Positions 26,828-38,325 are shown, counted from the stretch's first letter. The stretch is 64,000 nucleotides of DNA from Deinococcus gobiensis I-0 (GCF_000252445.1 NC_017771.1:167601-231600), one strand, 5' to 3'. Notes: generated by a model not told the origin, from the letters alone. A program made the numbers and translations.

Positions 26828-29088
26828 GCTCCGCTGTCCCCACGCCTGTAGTCTTGGAACAGAAGCTCCGGGACCATGGCGCTTTTCTCGGTGACGCACG
26901 GACAGTCACGTGGCTGCGGATAGCAGGCCTGCATCACATCCTTCGCTGGTTGCAAGAAGCTCCAGGTGACACTTGGCAAGAACGTTGGGATGCCCACCAT
27001 CAACATGCGGACGCATGGAAGATGTTTGTCGAGCAGTTTCCACCCCAGCGGAGGGGCAAAGACTCACGTGGCGCGCTCTGCAATGCCTTGACGAGCCTCT
27101 TCTGCTTGCGTCTCCTGCGCCCCACCTATGGGTGGTTCATCGCCAATCCCAAGCTACAGCTCATCAATGCACTACGTCGAGGACCAGAAAAGGATGATTT
27201 GGAGCGGTTGCTCCACGTTGCTAAGGCGCATGGCATGGGTCACAGCAGTGCGGAGTCGGCCCTGGCCAAGCTCGTACGTATCATGTTATGTACAGGCAAG
27301 CGGATGCCTGAGCTTCAAGTGCAGGATTTCTACGATTACCGCGCTTTCCTCACGACCTTCCCCAGAAATCCTACGACGGCACTCGGCGTATACGCTGCTC
27401 AAAACATCCTCCATGCCCTCGGTATCCTGAGTGAGCCAGCGCCTGATCTTCATGTGCGCCCTGGCCGACGTAGCGTCAATGAACTGGTCACCAGCTGTGG
27501 TATTAAAAACAAATAGATTCAATGCATCTTTATTCGGTATTTTCAAGAGCGCGAACTTCACCTCGATTACCACTCCCTCGTCAATGCCGTAAAATCGCTC
27601 TGCAACCTCTACTGGGTTGATCTGGAACGGCATCACCCGGGCATTGCATCCCTCCACCTCCCACGTGGGACTGCACAAGAGTGGAAGAAACGTGTTCGGC
27701 TGAACGCTGATGGCACAAAGCGAATGAATGTCCATAGCGTTTTTCATACGGTACGGGCTTTTTACCTCGATCTCGCGCAGTGGGCGAGTGAACATCCTGA
27801 AGAATGGGGAGCACTGGTTTTTCCGCCGCCTGTCACCTCAGCAGATCTCCGAGAATTTCGGCACTTCAAGCACAAGCGGCGTCAGAAAATGCAAGATCGC
27901 ACACGTCAGCTCGTCCCCCTCATGCCACAGCTTTTACGCTCGGTGCGTGAGCACTGGACGCTCAGACAACAACTGCTTTCGCATGCACAGGAATGTGTTG
28001 CGGGCGAGATATTCGAAACCGCTGGACGTACTTGGCAACGTGTAACACGATACAGTGATCGTCGTAACATCCAGTTTGGTCTGGACATTATTTGGGTCCG
28101 TGAGGTGGGCGTTACGCCCGGGACACCATTCAATTGTCAGCAAGAAGAGGAGGATGCCTTCTGGACCTGGGCCATCTTGGAAGTCGGCCGCCACACTGGC
28201 CTCCGGAGAGAAGAAATCCTCGAGCTGACTCGTCGGGGGATTGATACCTTCACCACAAGCGATGGTCAGCAGGTCCTCACGCTGACCATTGCACCCTCTA
28301 AAACTGACCAAGAGCGATGTTTACCCATTGCCCCTGATCTCGCTCATGTGCTCGCCACGATCATCCGGCGGGTGCAAGGAAATCTCGCCAAATTTCCAGT
28401 GGTTGAGCGTTACGATCCCAATGAAAAGGTCATGGGCGAACCCCTGACCTATCTATTCCAGCGCACACGCTCAACCAGACGATGGGTTCTCTCAGACGAA
28501 GCTCTGCCCCATCTCCTTAGAAAAGCGTCTCGGCGAGCAGGGTTAAAATTCGCAGATGGTGAGCCCGCAACGATTACCTCGCACGATCTCCGACGCATGT
28601 ACGCTACAGAGGCGGTTCATCACGGTCTACCTCTGCACATTCTGGCGAAGTTGATGGGTCATGCGGACTTGGAGACGACGAGAGGCTACGCTGCGCTCTA
28701 TGACGAAGACGTCTTGCGCCAACACCGGGCCTATCTCGCTCGGCGACGGGCGTTAAGGCCGCCAGAAGAATATCGAGAACCAACAGACGAATAGTGGGCG
28801 GCCTTCGAGACACATTTCCGCCGGCGGAAGATGGCATTAGGAGATTGCTTTCGACCTTACCAAACGCCTTGTCCTCATGAGCATGCTTGTGTGCGCTGTC
28901 CAGCGCTGAAGATGGACCCGGCACAGCTCCCGCGTCTCATTCAGATTGAGCATGATACGCAATTTAAGCTCTTGGAAGCGCGGGAGCACGGATGGGCGGG
29001 TGAAGTGGTGGAGCTAGAGACAACGCTCCAGGGTATTTTAGAGAAAAAAATTCAGATACAACCCACTCATATTATTAATACAGAGTAG
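26824..29088 (+). pseudogene. Second recombinase, Tn554 TnpB-like, with two in-frame amber codons
   Basis: One continuous frame of 754 codons is broken only by TAG at 27514 (codon 231) and TAG at 28792 (codon 657). The middle part carries the tyrosine-recombinase residues (TGLRREEILELT, SHDLRRMYATEAV, MGHADLETTRGYAAL). The part after the second TAG, read through as WAAFETHFRRRKMALGDC, has a zinc-finger-like TPCPHEHACVRCPALKMDP and is typical of the C-terminus of this family. No frameshift is present. Both stops could be CAG or TGG mutated to TAG. The gene needs suppression to make a full protein, or it is a young pseudogene. Confidence 0.75.
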
Positions 29089-29208
29089 AATAATATATTA
29101 ATTTCGAGACAAGCATAAATATGGAAACCTGATATTATGTATATAGAGAGATTTTGATAAATATCACAGTAAATAGTTTTGGTGAATGTAGTTAATTTAA
29201 AAGCAAGT

Positions 29209-30099
29209 TCAGAATTTAGATGTTTCTAAAAGATTTATAAACTTTTGGGCTGTGTAAGATAGCTGCTCTATCTCTGCGCTGATCCGACGAAGTGGTCGGC
29301 GCAACCCAGGAAGTGCAAAGGGAAGGCGCACCAACACCCCGGAGCGAAGTTCACGCCGTACCCGCAGTTCCGGGAGCAAGGCCATCCCCAGACCCTGAAT
29401 GACCGCTTCTTTGACGGCTTCTGTCCCCGGCAGTTCCAGCCGGTTGGTTGTCAACACCGTCGTGCCAGCCAAGGCCTGCTCAGCCACTTCCCGCGTTCCA
29501 GAACCATGCTCTCGCCAGATCAGAGGGAGGGGAAGACGCTCTCCCAACCCAGTGACACCCAGTAAGGGATGACCCGGCGCGGCGACCAAGGCCAATTCGT
29601 CGTGTCCGAAGATTTCCACTTGCCACTCCCCCTCCAGGTGACCGGGGGGGCCCTCAATGAGGGCCACTTCGACCTGACCCGTCTGGAGGGCCCCCAGCAC
29701 TTCCTGGGTGTTGCCCTGCCGAATCTCGAACACCACGCTGGGATGCCGTTCATGATAGGCCGCCAGCAGTTCCGGAAGCAGGGACGCCGCAATCGTGCTA
29801 CTGGCGGCCAGGCGGAGGGTTCCGCGTTCCAGATCCCGTCGCTCACGGATATAGGTCTGTACACGTGCCAAGGTCAGGGTCAATGCCTGTGCATGTACCA
29901 GGAGGCCTTCACCTGCCTCGGTCAGTCGCACTCCTGTACGGTGGCGGCGGAAGATCGGCTCACCGACAGCTTGAGTCAGCAGTTTGATCTGGGTGGACAC
30001 CGCCGGCTGGGTGAGGTTCAGTTCGGCGGCAGCGGCGCTCAGGCTGCCCAGCCGGGCGACCCTCACGAAGGTCAACAGATGTTCGGGGTTAAGGTACAT
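29209..30099 (-). CDS. LysR-type regulator of the sulfite operon
   Basis: A 296-residue LysR-family activator. The N-terminal winged helix is LLTFVRVARLGSLSAAAAELNLTQPAVSTQIKLL, and an effector-binding domain follows (RLAASSTIAASLLPELLAAYHERHPSV). It is divergent from the transporter and sulfite oxidase genes, with an 11-base inverted repeat between them. Related CysB/CbbR-like regulators sense sulfur or redox metabolites. Here sulfite or a related oxyanion is a reasonable guess (inference). Confidence 0.9.
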   Translation of the reverse strand: MYLNPEHLLTFVRVARLGSLSAAAAELNLTQPAVSTQIKLLTQAVGEPIFRRHRTGVRLTEAGEGLLVHAQALTLTLARVQTYIRERRDLERGTLRLAASSTIAASLLPELLAAYHERHPSVVFEIRQGNTQEVLGALQTGQVEVALIEGPPGHLEGEWQVEIFGHDELALVAAPGHPLLGVTGLGERLPLPLIWREHGSGTREVAEQALAGTTVLTTNRLELPGTEAVKEAVIQGLGMALLPELRVRRELRSGVLVRLPFALPGLRRPLRRISAEIEQLSYTAQKFINLLETSKF

Positions 30100-30127
30100 A
30101 GTCAGATATATATATTTTTTGGGTAAT

Positions 30128-30156
30128 TAAAATCAAATCTTATTTGATTTTATAGT
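30128..30156 (+). promoter_or_regulatory. LysR-type operator and promoter of the sulfite operon
   Basis: TAAAATCAAAT (30128-30138) and ATTTGATTTTA (30142-30152) form a perfect 11-base inverted repeat around CTT, of the LysR T-N11-A type (ATC-GAT core). The right arm runs into a -10-like TATAGT (30151-30156), about 23 bases before the transporter ATG at 30179. The site is between the divergent regulator and target genes, so it may serve both autoregulation and activation. Confidence 0.65.
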
Positions 30157-30178
30157 GTGGGACATCTATCCTTCAGGT

Positions 30179-31312
<1,134 letters not shown>

Positions 31313-31331
31313 ACACTCAAGGAGACCCATT

Positions 31332-32627
31332 ATGTCTGATTCATCTTCTCCGCTGACCCGTCGAGCTGCACTCTCTCTTCTTGGCGCCACTGGCGTGGCG
31401 CTGGCCCTGGGCCGCGCGGCCCAGGCGCAGGAGATGCCCACCTCTGCTCCTGGTCAGGGCACGGCCCCCAGCTTCAGTGGTCCTGGGCCGCTGGACACTT
31501 GGAACGGTCTCGGGCCTCTGATCGCTCTGCCGCAGAAGGTGCCACTGATTCGGTTGGTCGACCGTCCCCTCCTGTATGAAACGCCCCGCGCGTACTTCCA
31601 GAGCCCACTGACGCCGGCCTCCGCCTTCTTCGTCCGCTCCAATCTGGCCATCTTTCCGACGGACATCGACCTGAACACCTGGCGACTCAAGATCGAGGGC
31701 AATGTCCGCACTCCCCAGGCGTTCAGCCTGGCTCAGCTCACGGGAGAATTTGAGGCGGTGAGCGTGAATGCCGTGATGCAGTGCACCGGTAACAGCCGCA
31801 GTCGATTTCAGCCCCGCCGGCCAGGGGGACAGTGGGGCAACGGCGCGATGGGCTGCGCCACCTGGACAGGTGTGCGGTTGCGTGATCTCCTCCAGAAAGC
31901 GGGCGTCAAGTCCGGCAGTGTCCAGGTCCAGTTTCAGGGCCTCGATCAGGGTCCCGGCGCGCCCGGCAGTGGCGGAGCCGAGTACAAGAAGAGCCTGAAC
32001 TTGAGTGATGCGGTGCTGGACGAGTGCATTGTGGCCTATGCCATGAACGGTCAGCCCCTGCCGCTGGTGAACGGATTTCCGGTGCGCCTAGTGGTACCCG
32101 GCTATTTCGCCACGTACTGGATGAAGACCCTGAGCTTTATCCGCATTCTGACCAAGCCCGACGACAACTTCTGGATGGTCACGGCCTACCAGCAACCCGA
32201 CAACCTGAAGGGCACGACCACTCCGGAAGCTGTCAAAGCGAAAAAGGTGAAGTTCCGTCCGGTTGGTAGCATGCCCGTGCGCTCCTTTATCGTCACCCCT
32301 GACGACACAGTGAAGGCCCCGGCTGGTTTGCCGCTGAACATTCAGGGCCTGGCATTAAGCGGGCGGGGGGCAGTCACGAAGGTCGAGGTCTCGACCGATG
32401 GAGGTAAAACGTGGAAAGCAGCGCGTCTGGGTGAAAACCTGGGGAAGTATGCCTTCCGGCCCTGGACCTTCGCCTGGACACCCCCGAAGCCGGGGCGCTA
32501 CACCCTGGCTGTCCGGGCCACGGATGCCAGCGGCGCAGTGCAGACCGACCAGCCGATCTGGAATCCATCCGGGTACCTCTGGAACACCATCGAGCGTCAG
32601 ACCCTCACGGTCGGACAGTCCGGATAA
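31332..32627 (+). CDS. Sulfite dehydrogenase, molybdopterin subunit (SorA-like)
   Basis: A 431-residue periplasmic enzyme that oxidises sulfite to sulfate. A twin-arginine signal ([13 protein letters not shown], Arg10-Arg11) indicates export after cofactor insertion. The sulfite-oxidase molybdopterin domain has the Mo-coordinating Cys151 in [14 protein letters not shown], and [14 protein letters not shown] and [14 protein letters not shown] further on. A C-terminal Ig-like dimerisation domain follows ([16 protein letters not shown]). It has a ribosome site (AAGGAGA) and is followed 15 bases later by the cytochrome gene that would accept its electrons. Confidence 0.9.
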   Translation: MSDSSSPLTRRAALSLLGATGVALALGRAAQAQEMPTSAPGQGTAPSFSGPGPLDTWNGLGPLIALPQKVPLIRLVDRPLLYETPRAYFQSPLTPASAFFVRSNLAIFPTDIDLNTWRLKIEGNVRTPQAFSLAQLTGEFEAVSVNAVMQCTGNSRSRFQPRRPGGQWGNGAMGCATWTGVRLRDLLQKAGVKSGSVQVQFQGLDQGPGAPGSGGAEYKKSLNLSDAVLDECIVAYAMNGQPLPLVNGFPVRLVVPGYFATYWMKTLSFIRILTKPDDNFWMVTAYQQPDNLKGTTTPEAVKAKKVKFRPVGSMPVRSFIVTPDDTVKAPAGLPLNIQGLALSGRGAVTKVEVSTDGGKTWKAARLGENLGKYAFRPWTFAWTPPKPGRYTLAVRATDASGAVQTDQPIWNPSGYLWNTIERQTLTVGQSG

Positions 32628-32642
32628 AACGAGGGATTCATC

Positions 32643-33275
32643 ATGAAATATCCACTCCTTCTGGGTGCGGCCCTTCCCGTTTTGGCCGTGCTGGTCGCCG
32701 TCCCACTCTCCACATTTCTCTTGCCGGCGCCACAGGCCGCGGCCACTACAGCAGCGACACCGGCCACAGCTTCGCCAGCCACACCTGTGACTACACCGAC
32801 AACATCAGCGACGACGGCAGCCGCTCCATCTGCGGCGGCCTCGTCCAGCGCACCCGTTCCCTCGTCCGCGGCATCGACCGTTCAATCCACAGCACCAGCC
32901 GAACCTTCTCCCACGGCCCAATATGCCGAGCAGATGCGTGGCGTAATCGATCAGGCGGCGGCGGGTCAGTACGCCATGGATGCCAGCTACGCCATCGGGA
33001 CCCTCCCATTAGACACTCCCCCGTTGGCCGAGGGAGAGCATGCAGACCTGGTGCGGACCAACTGCAGCGTGTGTCACGCGACGACGTTCATCACCTCACA
33101 GCCGCCGCTCCCGGCCTCCACCTGGCATGACGAGGTCTACAAGATGAAGGAGAAGTACGGAGCGACCTTTATCAGCGACGAGAATGCCGACAAGATCATC
33201 GCCTACCTGAGTGCCCACTACACCCCCGAAACACGCAAGGCTACTACCGGAGCAACCGGTACCGCCACGCCCTGA
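32643..33275 (+). CDS. Monoheme c-type cytochrome (SorB-like)
   Basis: A 210-residue protein with an N-terminal membrane anchor or signal ([24 protein letters not shown]). A flexible Ala/Thr/Ser/Pro-rich linker (about 31-92) leads to a c-type heme domain with CSVCH at residues 141-145. Met residues in YKMKEKYG may supply the axial ligand. It presumably takes electrons from the sulfite dehydrogenase and passes them to the respiratory chain. The long low-complexity linker would let the heme reach across the periplasm. Confidence 0.87.
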   Translation: MKYPLLLGAALPVLAVLVAVPLSTFLLPAPQAAATTAATPATASPATPVTTPTTSATTAAAPSAAASSSAPVPSSAASTVQSTAPAEPSPTAQYAEQMRGVIDQAAAGQYAMDASYAIGTLPLDTPPLAEGEHADLVRTNCSVCHATTFITSQPPLPASTWHDEVYKMKEKYGATFISDENADKIIAYLSAHYTPETRKATTGATGTATP

Positions 33276-33291
33276 CCCGTGGAGGTCTGCC

Positions 33292-33726
33292 ATGACGTAT
33301 GAATTGACCCACCACAAACCCCGTATGCTCGCCTCATTCGTCAACCACCTGATCGGTGTGCTGGACGATCCGGATGAGGCGCAGGCCGCCGTGCAGGGTA
33401 TTCTGGAGCAGGAAAGTCTCCGCGAGCAGGATGTCGAGTTGCTGGTGGGCCGGGTAGGCGAACTGCGCCTGGACTTCACGGGCGAACGTCATGGCCTGCT
33501 GGCCCGGCTGCGCCGTGAAGTTCAGGGCCTGACCGATGAGTACTCTTACGTGCGGCGCTACGAGTTGGAACTGGCGCGTGGACATCTCGTCCTCCTGGTG
33601 GCCACCCGACACGAAGAACAGGCGCGGCGGATCTGTCATCTTCTCCGCGGCCATGGGGGGCACTTCATTCATTACTATGGCCCGCTGATCGTCGAATCTT
33701 TCTGTCCAGATCCGGAAGCGGAATGA
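33292..33726 (+). CDS. Conserved-looking protein of unknown function in the sulfite operon
   Basis: A 144-residue soluble protein from the ATG at 33292 (GGAGG eight bases upstream). The N-terminal half is helical (LASFVNHLIGVLDDPDEAQAAVQGIL). The second half ends in a His/Gly-rich strand region (RGHGGHFIHYYGPLIVESF) similar to general-stress-type domains that place a loop against a membrane. It overlaps the next gene by four bases. No reliable family call. Confidence 0.6.
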   Translation: MTYELTHHKPRMLASFVNHLIGVLDDPDEAQAAVQGILEQESLREQDVELLVGRVGELRLDFTGERHGLLARLRREVQGLTDEYSYVRRYELELARGHLVLLVATRHEEQARRICHLLRGHGGHFIHYYGPLIVESFCPDPEAE

Positions 33727-34322
33727 GCGGTGCCCGGCGTACCCGGCTCGTGCTGGTTTCCGCACAGGGGCTGCTGCGTGAGGGACTGGGCCAGGCCTTG
33801 CGGGCCGCTGGGGTCGAGTTGCTCGCCACACTCTCGCCGGAAGATCAGGTTGTGCGTTACCTCGCCGCATTGCGTCCCGATGTGGTCCTCATCGATCTGG
33901 ACGACGCCTCCGGTCGGATTCGCCACCTCTGGCCGGACATGATGACAGCCCTGCCCGGCCAGAGCGTCCTGACCCTGAGTTCTGGTCAGCGGGCCGGTCC
34001 CGGACCGTGGTCGGAGACGGCCCATCTCGGCAGGGCCGTCACGATGTCCGAGCTGCTGGAGGATATTGAACGTGTTCATCAGGGCGAGTTCTCGGCCCGC
34101 ATCCAGGCGTTCTTACCCCCTCCTGAGGTAGCGCCTCTGCTGAACCAGGACCGGGAACTGCTGCAACTGTTGGCCCAGGGTTTGGGCAACCGCGATATCG
34201 CTGCGACGCTGCACCTCTCCGAGAAGACCATTCGGAATCGGCTGTCAAAAACCTTTGCCCGGTTGCAGGTGACCAACCGGACTCAGGCAGCCATGTGCGC
34301 GGTCCGCCTGGGCCTGGCCTGA
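33723..34322 (+). CDS. LuxR/NarL-family regulator with a degenerate receiver
   Basis: A 199-residue protein with a receiver-like N-terminus (LVLVSAQGLLREGLGQALRAAG through RPDVVLIDLDD) and a C-terminal LuxR helix-turn-helix (QLLAQGLGNRDIAATLHLSEKTIRNRLSKTFARL). The acidic pair that holds Mg in true receivers is replaced by Ser-Ala, although the usual acceptor position still reads IDLD. It may respond to a ligand or partner rather than to phosphorylation. No sensor kinase is adjacent. It is co-translated with the gene before it. Confidence 0.8.
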   Translation: MSGARRTRLVLVSAQGLLREGLGQALRAAGVELLATLSPEDQVVRYLAALRPDVVLIDLDDASGRIRHLWPDMMTALPGQSVLTLSSGQRAGPGPWSETAHLGRAVTMSELLEDIERVHQGEFSARIQAFLPPPEVAPLLNQDRELLQLLAQGLGNRDIAATLHLSEKTIRNRLSKTFARLQVTNRTQAAMCAVRLGLA

Positions 34323-34455
34323 GTGTAGGGAGAGGGGAGAGCCCTGCCTGCATCCAAAACAGGGTGACGGGGCATAGAGAAAAGAGCTAGTCCTTTGAGT
34401 CACCCGGAACTCACCCCTCATCTTCTCTGGCTTTCCCTTCATCCCAGGAGTTCGC

Positions 34456-35832
34456 ATGTCCCTATCCCGCCTGACCGCTGTCCTGCTCGCCAGCATCATG
34501 CCTCTCTCTGCTGCTGCGCAGAATGCGGGTGACCGCGTCTATACCGCCGATCAGTCTTCGAATACTGTTTCAGTCATCGATCCGTCGACTCGGAAGCTTC
34601 TGGGACTCATTCGTCTGGGCGACTCTGTCCCCGCGGCACTCGGACCACTCTATAAGGGCGAACTGCTGGTCCATGGGCTGGGCTTCTCGCCGGACGGCCG
34701 GACCCTTGCAGCCGTGTCCATCGGCTCGAACTCGGTGACGTTCATCGATACGGCGACCAATACTGTGCGCGGTAAGGTCCGGTTGGGCCGCAGCCCCCAC
34801 GAGGCGTTCTTCACGCCCAATGGGCGCGAGCTGTGGGTGGCCGTACGGGGCGAGAATTACATCTCGGTCGTCGATCCCGTGCGCCTGACCGAGACACGCC
34901 GCATTCCCGTGCCGGACGGTCCTGGCATGGTGCTGTTCAACCCGAGAGCGCCCTACGCCTATGTGCCGTCGAGCTTCACCCCAGAACTCAGCGTCATCGA
35001 CACGCGTACGTACCGAGTCATCGCCCGAGTACCGCAGGCCAGTCCATTCAGCCCCAACCTGGCGGTCAGTCCGCAGGGTGATCAGGTCTGGTTCACCCTG
35101 AAAGACAGCGGCAAGGTGCAAGTGATGCAAGGACTTCCACCATTCAAAGTCACGGCGACGCTTGGCAGTGGCCCGGTCACGAATCATGTCGCGCTGGCGG
35201 ATACGTCTGCTGGTAACTTCGCCTATGTCACGGTGGGTGGCCTGAACGTGGTCCGGGTATATACGCGCGATGCCTCGCCCCGGCTGGTGGCGACCATCCC
35301 GACAGGAGCATTGCCGCACGGGGCCTGGGCTGCGCCGGATGGGCGACGCGTCTACATCGGGTTAGAGGCCGCAGATCAGGTGCAGATCATCGACACGGCG
35401 AACAACACGGTGATCGGTCAGGTTCCCACTGGGCAACTTCCCCAGGCATTGGTCTACGTGCCGGGCGCGGTCCGCTCGGGCGAGGGCACAGCCAATCTGA
35501 CGTCTCTCGACAGCACGAGGCGCACCCTGACGGTGACCCTCACGTCCAGGGGTACAGCGCGGGCCACCGTCAGCATCAATCCACTTGGCCTGGTGGACCT
35601 CGTACAGATCGTGGCAACGGGCTTGTCCCCGGATACCGCCTATGTGCTACGCCTGAGTCTCCCGGGCGGCCAAACTGAAGATCTCGCGGCCCTGACGACC
35701 ACTGCCCAGGGGGGCGTGACTGCGCAGACCATCGGGCCGGTCAAGCAGATCCTGAATGCCCCGCAGGGTGCAGGTCAGCTGAGTGTTGTTCCCAAAGCTG
35801 GGGGCGCCCCTGTGCTGGTGCAGACCAAATGA
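34456..35832 (+). CDS. Secreted YVTN-type beta-propeller protein
   Basis: A 458-residue protein with a signal peptide (about 1-22, ending AAAQ). Multiple YVTN/WD-like blades follow, each around a V-x-V-I-D or F-I-D strand (NTVSVIDPSTRKLL, NSVTFIDTATNTVRG, ELSVIDTRTYRVI, DQVQIIDTANNTVIG). A C-terminal beta-sandwich follows from about residue 345. Such propellers sit in the periplasm or on the surface and are often found with oxidoreductases or metal proteins. The stop overlaps the start of the DUF305 gene. Function is not known. Confidence 0.8.
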   Translation: MSLSRLTAVLLASIMPLSAAAQNAGDRVYTADQSSNTVSVIDPSTRKLLGLIRLGDSVPAALGPLYKGELLVHGLGFSPDGRTLAAVSIGSNSVTFIDTATNTVRGKVRLGRSPHEAFFTPNGRELWVAVRGENYISVVDPVRLTETRRIPVPDGPGMVLFNPRAPYAYVPSSFTPELSVIDTRTYRVIARVPQASPFSPNLAVSPQGDQVWFTLKDSGKVQVMQGLPPFKVTATLGSGPVTNHVALADTSAGNFAYVTVGGLNVVRVYTRDASPRLVATIPTGALPHGAWAAPDGRRVYIGLEAADQVQIIDTANNTVIGQVPTGQLPQALVYVPGAVRSGEGTANLTSLDSTRRTLTVTLTSRGTARATVSINPLGLVDLVQIVATGLSPDTAYVLRLSLPGGQTEDLAALTTTAQGGVTAQTIGPVKQILNAPQGAGQLSVVPKAGGAPVLVQTK

Positions 35833-36164
35833 AAGGGGTCATGCTGGCCTTCCTGCTGATGGGTGGAGCTTTTGCTGGGGGTCTGGGCTTTCAGGAGATG
35901 ATGAATCTCGCCATGACCCGGATGCATCAAGGCATGCACGCTGCGCCGCCTTCGGGTCAACCCGACCGTGACTTTCTGACCATGATGATTCCACACCATC
36001 AGGGGGCCGTAGACGCTGCGAAAGCAGAATTGCTCTACGGCCAGAATCCGCAGGTGCGGCGGCTGGCCCAGGAAATCCTGACGGAGCAAGCACTGGAGAT
36101 CGAGTATATGCAGCAACTCTTGAAAGGTGGGTCTACGACACAGCGGGGAGAGCATCAACCTTAG
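35829..36164 (+). CDS. DUF305-family small secreted protein
   Basis: This 111-residue protein has a signal segment (VMLAFLLMGGAFAGG) and one DUF305 unit (DRDFLTMMIPHHQGAVDAAKAELLYG, then RRLAQEILTEQALEIEYMQQLL). The paired His and Met-rich helix (NLAMTRMHQGMHAA) suggest metal, probably copper, binding. It overlaps the propeller gene by four bases. It is a shorter relative of the protein at 9608-10222. Confidence 0.85.
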   Translation: MKGVMLAFLLMGGAFAGGLGFQEMMNLAMTRMHQGMHAAPPSGQPDRDFLTMMIPHHQGAVDAAKAELLYGQNPQVRRLAQEILTEQALEIEYMQQLLKGGSTTQRGEHQP

Positions 36165-36188
36165 AGGGAAGCGTTCCCCTTAGGGGGT

Positions 36189-36470
36189 TCAAGCGGTGAG
36201 CGGTTCGAGCACCCACAACCGACTTGGGAGGTCAAGGTTCTCCAGATGAGACAACAAGAGGTCCAGTTGAGACCGTCGGCCTAAGACCTGAATAATTACC
36301 GGCTGTTGAGTGGGGCGTACTTCCAGAAGGATGGGATTGACGATCTGCCCATGTTGCCCAAAGCCGCCGGCTCCACGCTGGGCAAACGCTGTGGTCAGGT
36401 TGAGAGCGTGGGCTGTTTCAATGACGATTTCGGCCAGAGGCCGCTGTTCTATGTGGTCTCCCACTTGTGT
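36189..36470 (-). pseudogene. C-terminal part of a split DUF190 protein
   Basis: The minus-strand frame from the IS982 remnant at 36470 to the stop at 36189 reads GDHIEQRPLAEIVIETAHAL, then GAGGFGQHGQIVNPILLEVRP and QPVIIQVLGRRSQLDLLLSHLEN. This matches a second DUF190 repeat (a G-x-x-G-x-G-x-x-G turn followed by the PV-I-V strand). The first part of the gene lies at 38131-38325, directly after crcB. The two were separated by the IS982 and IS3 insertions. Confidence 0.55.
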
Positions 36471-36877
36471 ACCCCGTTTAGGGTTGGGCAATGTTGTGAG
36501 CGAGTATGGCCAGGACGACACGGAGACGGAGCGACCGCAACGTTTTCGTCTGCACAGAGCGAATCTGAGCCTCGACCAAACTAGAGAACACCGTTTCAAT
36601 GCGTTTTCGCAATCGAGGGTGGCGGCCAGGCCGCCACCCCGTGTCGTACCGGGTATTCCTCTTCGGTGGGAACACGTAGCCCAAGCAGCAGTACCCCTTA
36701 TCACCGATGATGCGTGGCCCGCCGAAGTCGGGCCACCGCCGGTTGAGCTCGTAGCTTACGGTCGTATCGTGCAAATTGGCTGGTCGGATCAGATACTGCA
36801 CGATGGCACCCGAAGCGGTCACCCACGCGTGCAACTTGTATCCGTAGACGTCTCCCTGCGTGCCGTAACCCCAACGA
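36471..36877 (-). mobile_element. 3' remnant of an IS982 element
   Basis: The right end ACCCCGTTTAGGGTTGG (36471-36487) and the last 130-odd transposase codons are nearly identical to the complete copy at 16736-17581 (one visible change, YVFPPKR for YVFTPKR). The match ends near 36877, a few bases before the IS3 element starts, so the 5' part is deleted. It is a non-functional remnant. Confidence 0.85.
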
Positions 36878-36936
36878 GTGGTCTTGCTAGGGTTTTGTGG
36901 AGGGGGAGTTCAGTCTGATTCAGACTGGAGGCAGTT

Positions 36937-37245
36937 ATGCCCACCCCCAAGCAGCAGTACACCGCGGAGTTCAAGCAGGAGGCTGTGCGACTGGTTGAAT
37001 CGACGGGCAAGAGTTGCGCCCAGATCGCCCGCGATCTCGGCGTCCCCGCTCACTACGTCGTTCGCTGGAAACAGCAGCTGGAAGTGCAGCGTGCCAAGGG
37101 ACGCCCCGTCTTCACGGGGCGTGGCATCGCAGGTCGCTCTGAACAGGAAGACCGGATCAAGCACCTTGAACGCGAGCTGGACATTGCCCGACAGGAGCGG
37201 GATATCCTGAAAAAAGCGGTGGCCTTCTTCGCCAAACAAAGCTGA
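36937..37245 (+). CDS. IS3 orfA
   Basis: A 102-residue OrfA: helix-turn-helix (SCAQIARDLGVPAHYVVRWKQQ) and a coiled coil (EDRIKHLERELDIARQERDIL). Near its end lies the slippery run A-AAA-AAG (37210-37216, codons for LKKA), the standard -1 frameshift signal of this family. Shifting there joins the coding to the orfB frame without a stop. Confidence 0.85.
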   Translation: MPTPKQQYTAEFKQEAVRLVESTGKSCAQIARDLGVPAHYVVRWKQQLEVQRAKGRPVFTGRGIAGRSEQEDRIKHLERELDIARQERDILKKAVAFFAKQS

Positions 37246-37283
37246 TTTTCGCCTTCATCCAGCAGCACCAGGAAGCATTCCCG

Positions 37284-38120
37284 GTGGAGCTGATGTGCCA
37301 AGTGCTGGAGGTCAGTGTGAGCGGGTATTACGCCTGGCGGGGAAGGCCGGAGAGTGCCAGGGCACGGCAAGACCGTGCCCTGACCGAGAAAATCAGAGTC
37401 AGCCATCAGCACAGCCGGGGGACCTACGGTACCCCGAGAATTCAGGCCGATCTGGCCGATGAGGGCGAACGGGTGAGCCGGCAACGGATCGGGCGGTTGA
37501 TGAAGGCAGCAGACTTGGTTGCTCGCAGCAAGCGGAAGTTCCGCGTAACCACCAAAACCTCACCCCACCAGCCAGTCGCAGAAAATCTCCTGAACCGGGA
37601 GTTCAAGGCCGATCAGCCCAACCAGAAGTGGGTGACCGACATCACGTACCTGCCGACGACTGAGGGCTGGCTGTACTTGGCGACCGTCATGGACCTCTTT
37701 TCGAGGAAGATCGTCGGCTGGGCGCTCCATGAGCGCCTTCACACGCCTCTGACTCTGGACGCGCTGAACATGGCTTGGCAGAGAAGACAACCGGGTGCCG
37801 GGCTGCTCCACCATTCTGACCGAGGAAGCCAGTACACCAGCGAGGTCTACCGACAGGCCCTGGAGCGCCTTCAGGCGATCCAGAGCCTGAGCAACAAGGG
37901 GGAGTGTTGGGATAATGCTGTTCAGGAAAGCTTTTTCTCAACCCTGAAAGTAGAACTTGACCTTCACCAAGCACGCAGCACGCGTGCTCAGACCCGCAGT
38001 GAGGTGTTTGAGTGGATTGAGGTCTTTTACAACCGGCAACGTCGTCACTCGTCGTTAGGCCACCGCTCTCCGGCAGCCTTCGAGGAGCAAGCCCCCTATC
38101 CTGAACTGTCCCTCCACTAA
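37284..38120 (+). CDS. IS3 orfB, DDE transposase
   Basis: Listed from its first ATG, giving 278 residues, but its frame is open upstream to the A-AAA-AAG slip site in orfA and is probably expressed as an OrfAB fusion. The integrase core is complete: KWVTDITYL (Asp), HHSDRGSQYTS (Asp) and DNAVQESFFSTLKVE (Glu). The HTH_21 region RGTYGTPRIQADL precedes it. No stops or shifts are seen, so this copy looks active. Confidence 0.88.
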   Translation: MELMCQVLEVSVSGYYAWRGRPESARARQDRALTEKIRVSHQHSRGTYGTPRIQADLADEGERVSRQRIGRLMKAADLVARSKRKFRVTTKTSPHQPVAENLLNREFKADQPNQKWVTDITYLPTTEGWLYLATVMDLFSRKIVGWALHERLHTPLTLDALNMAWQRRQPGAGLLHHSDRGSQYTSEVYRQALERLQAIQSLSNKGECWDNAVQESFFSTLKVELDLHQARSTRAQTRSEVFEWIEVFYNRQRRHSSLGHRSPAAFEEQAPYPELSLH

Positions 38121-38130
38121 ACCCTTGCAA

Positions 38131-38325
38131 TTTCACCAATTGGAACAGACGGTTATGGTGGATGCGCCCATCCTGTCCATATCCAATGCTTCCATGTGTG
38201 ACGGTCGCTCCAGGGAGCCCAAGACGCTTCGCCTCCTGTATCAGCCAGTCGTAGGCCGTTTGGCTGCCCACCTTATCGGTGCTTCCCAGATAACACCGCA
38301 GAAGTTCAGCGTTCTGCCAGATCAC
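38131..38325 (-). pseudogene. N-terminal part of a split DUF190 protein
   Basis: The GTG at 38325 overlaps the crcB stop (GTGA). The frame reads ELLRCYLGSTDKVGSQTAYDWL, then LGLPGATVTHGSIGYGQDGRIH, the typical DUF190 core, before it enters the IS3 end at about 38130. DUF190 genes commonly sit next to crcB fluoride exporters. The rest of the gene, probably a second DUF190 repeat, is at 36189-36470. Confidence 0.75.

Larger units (their letters stand above)
36885..38129 (+). mobile_element. IS3-family element (second type)
   Basis: The left end TGCTAGGGTTTTGTGGAGGG matches the inverted right end TGCAAGGGTTTAGTGGAGGG (38129 inward), with the TG...CA termini of IS3. It carries orfA and orfB on the plus strand. 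No target duplication remains, consistent with a deletion that also removed part of the neighbouring IS982 copy and of the DUF190 gene. Confidence 0.8.
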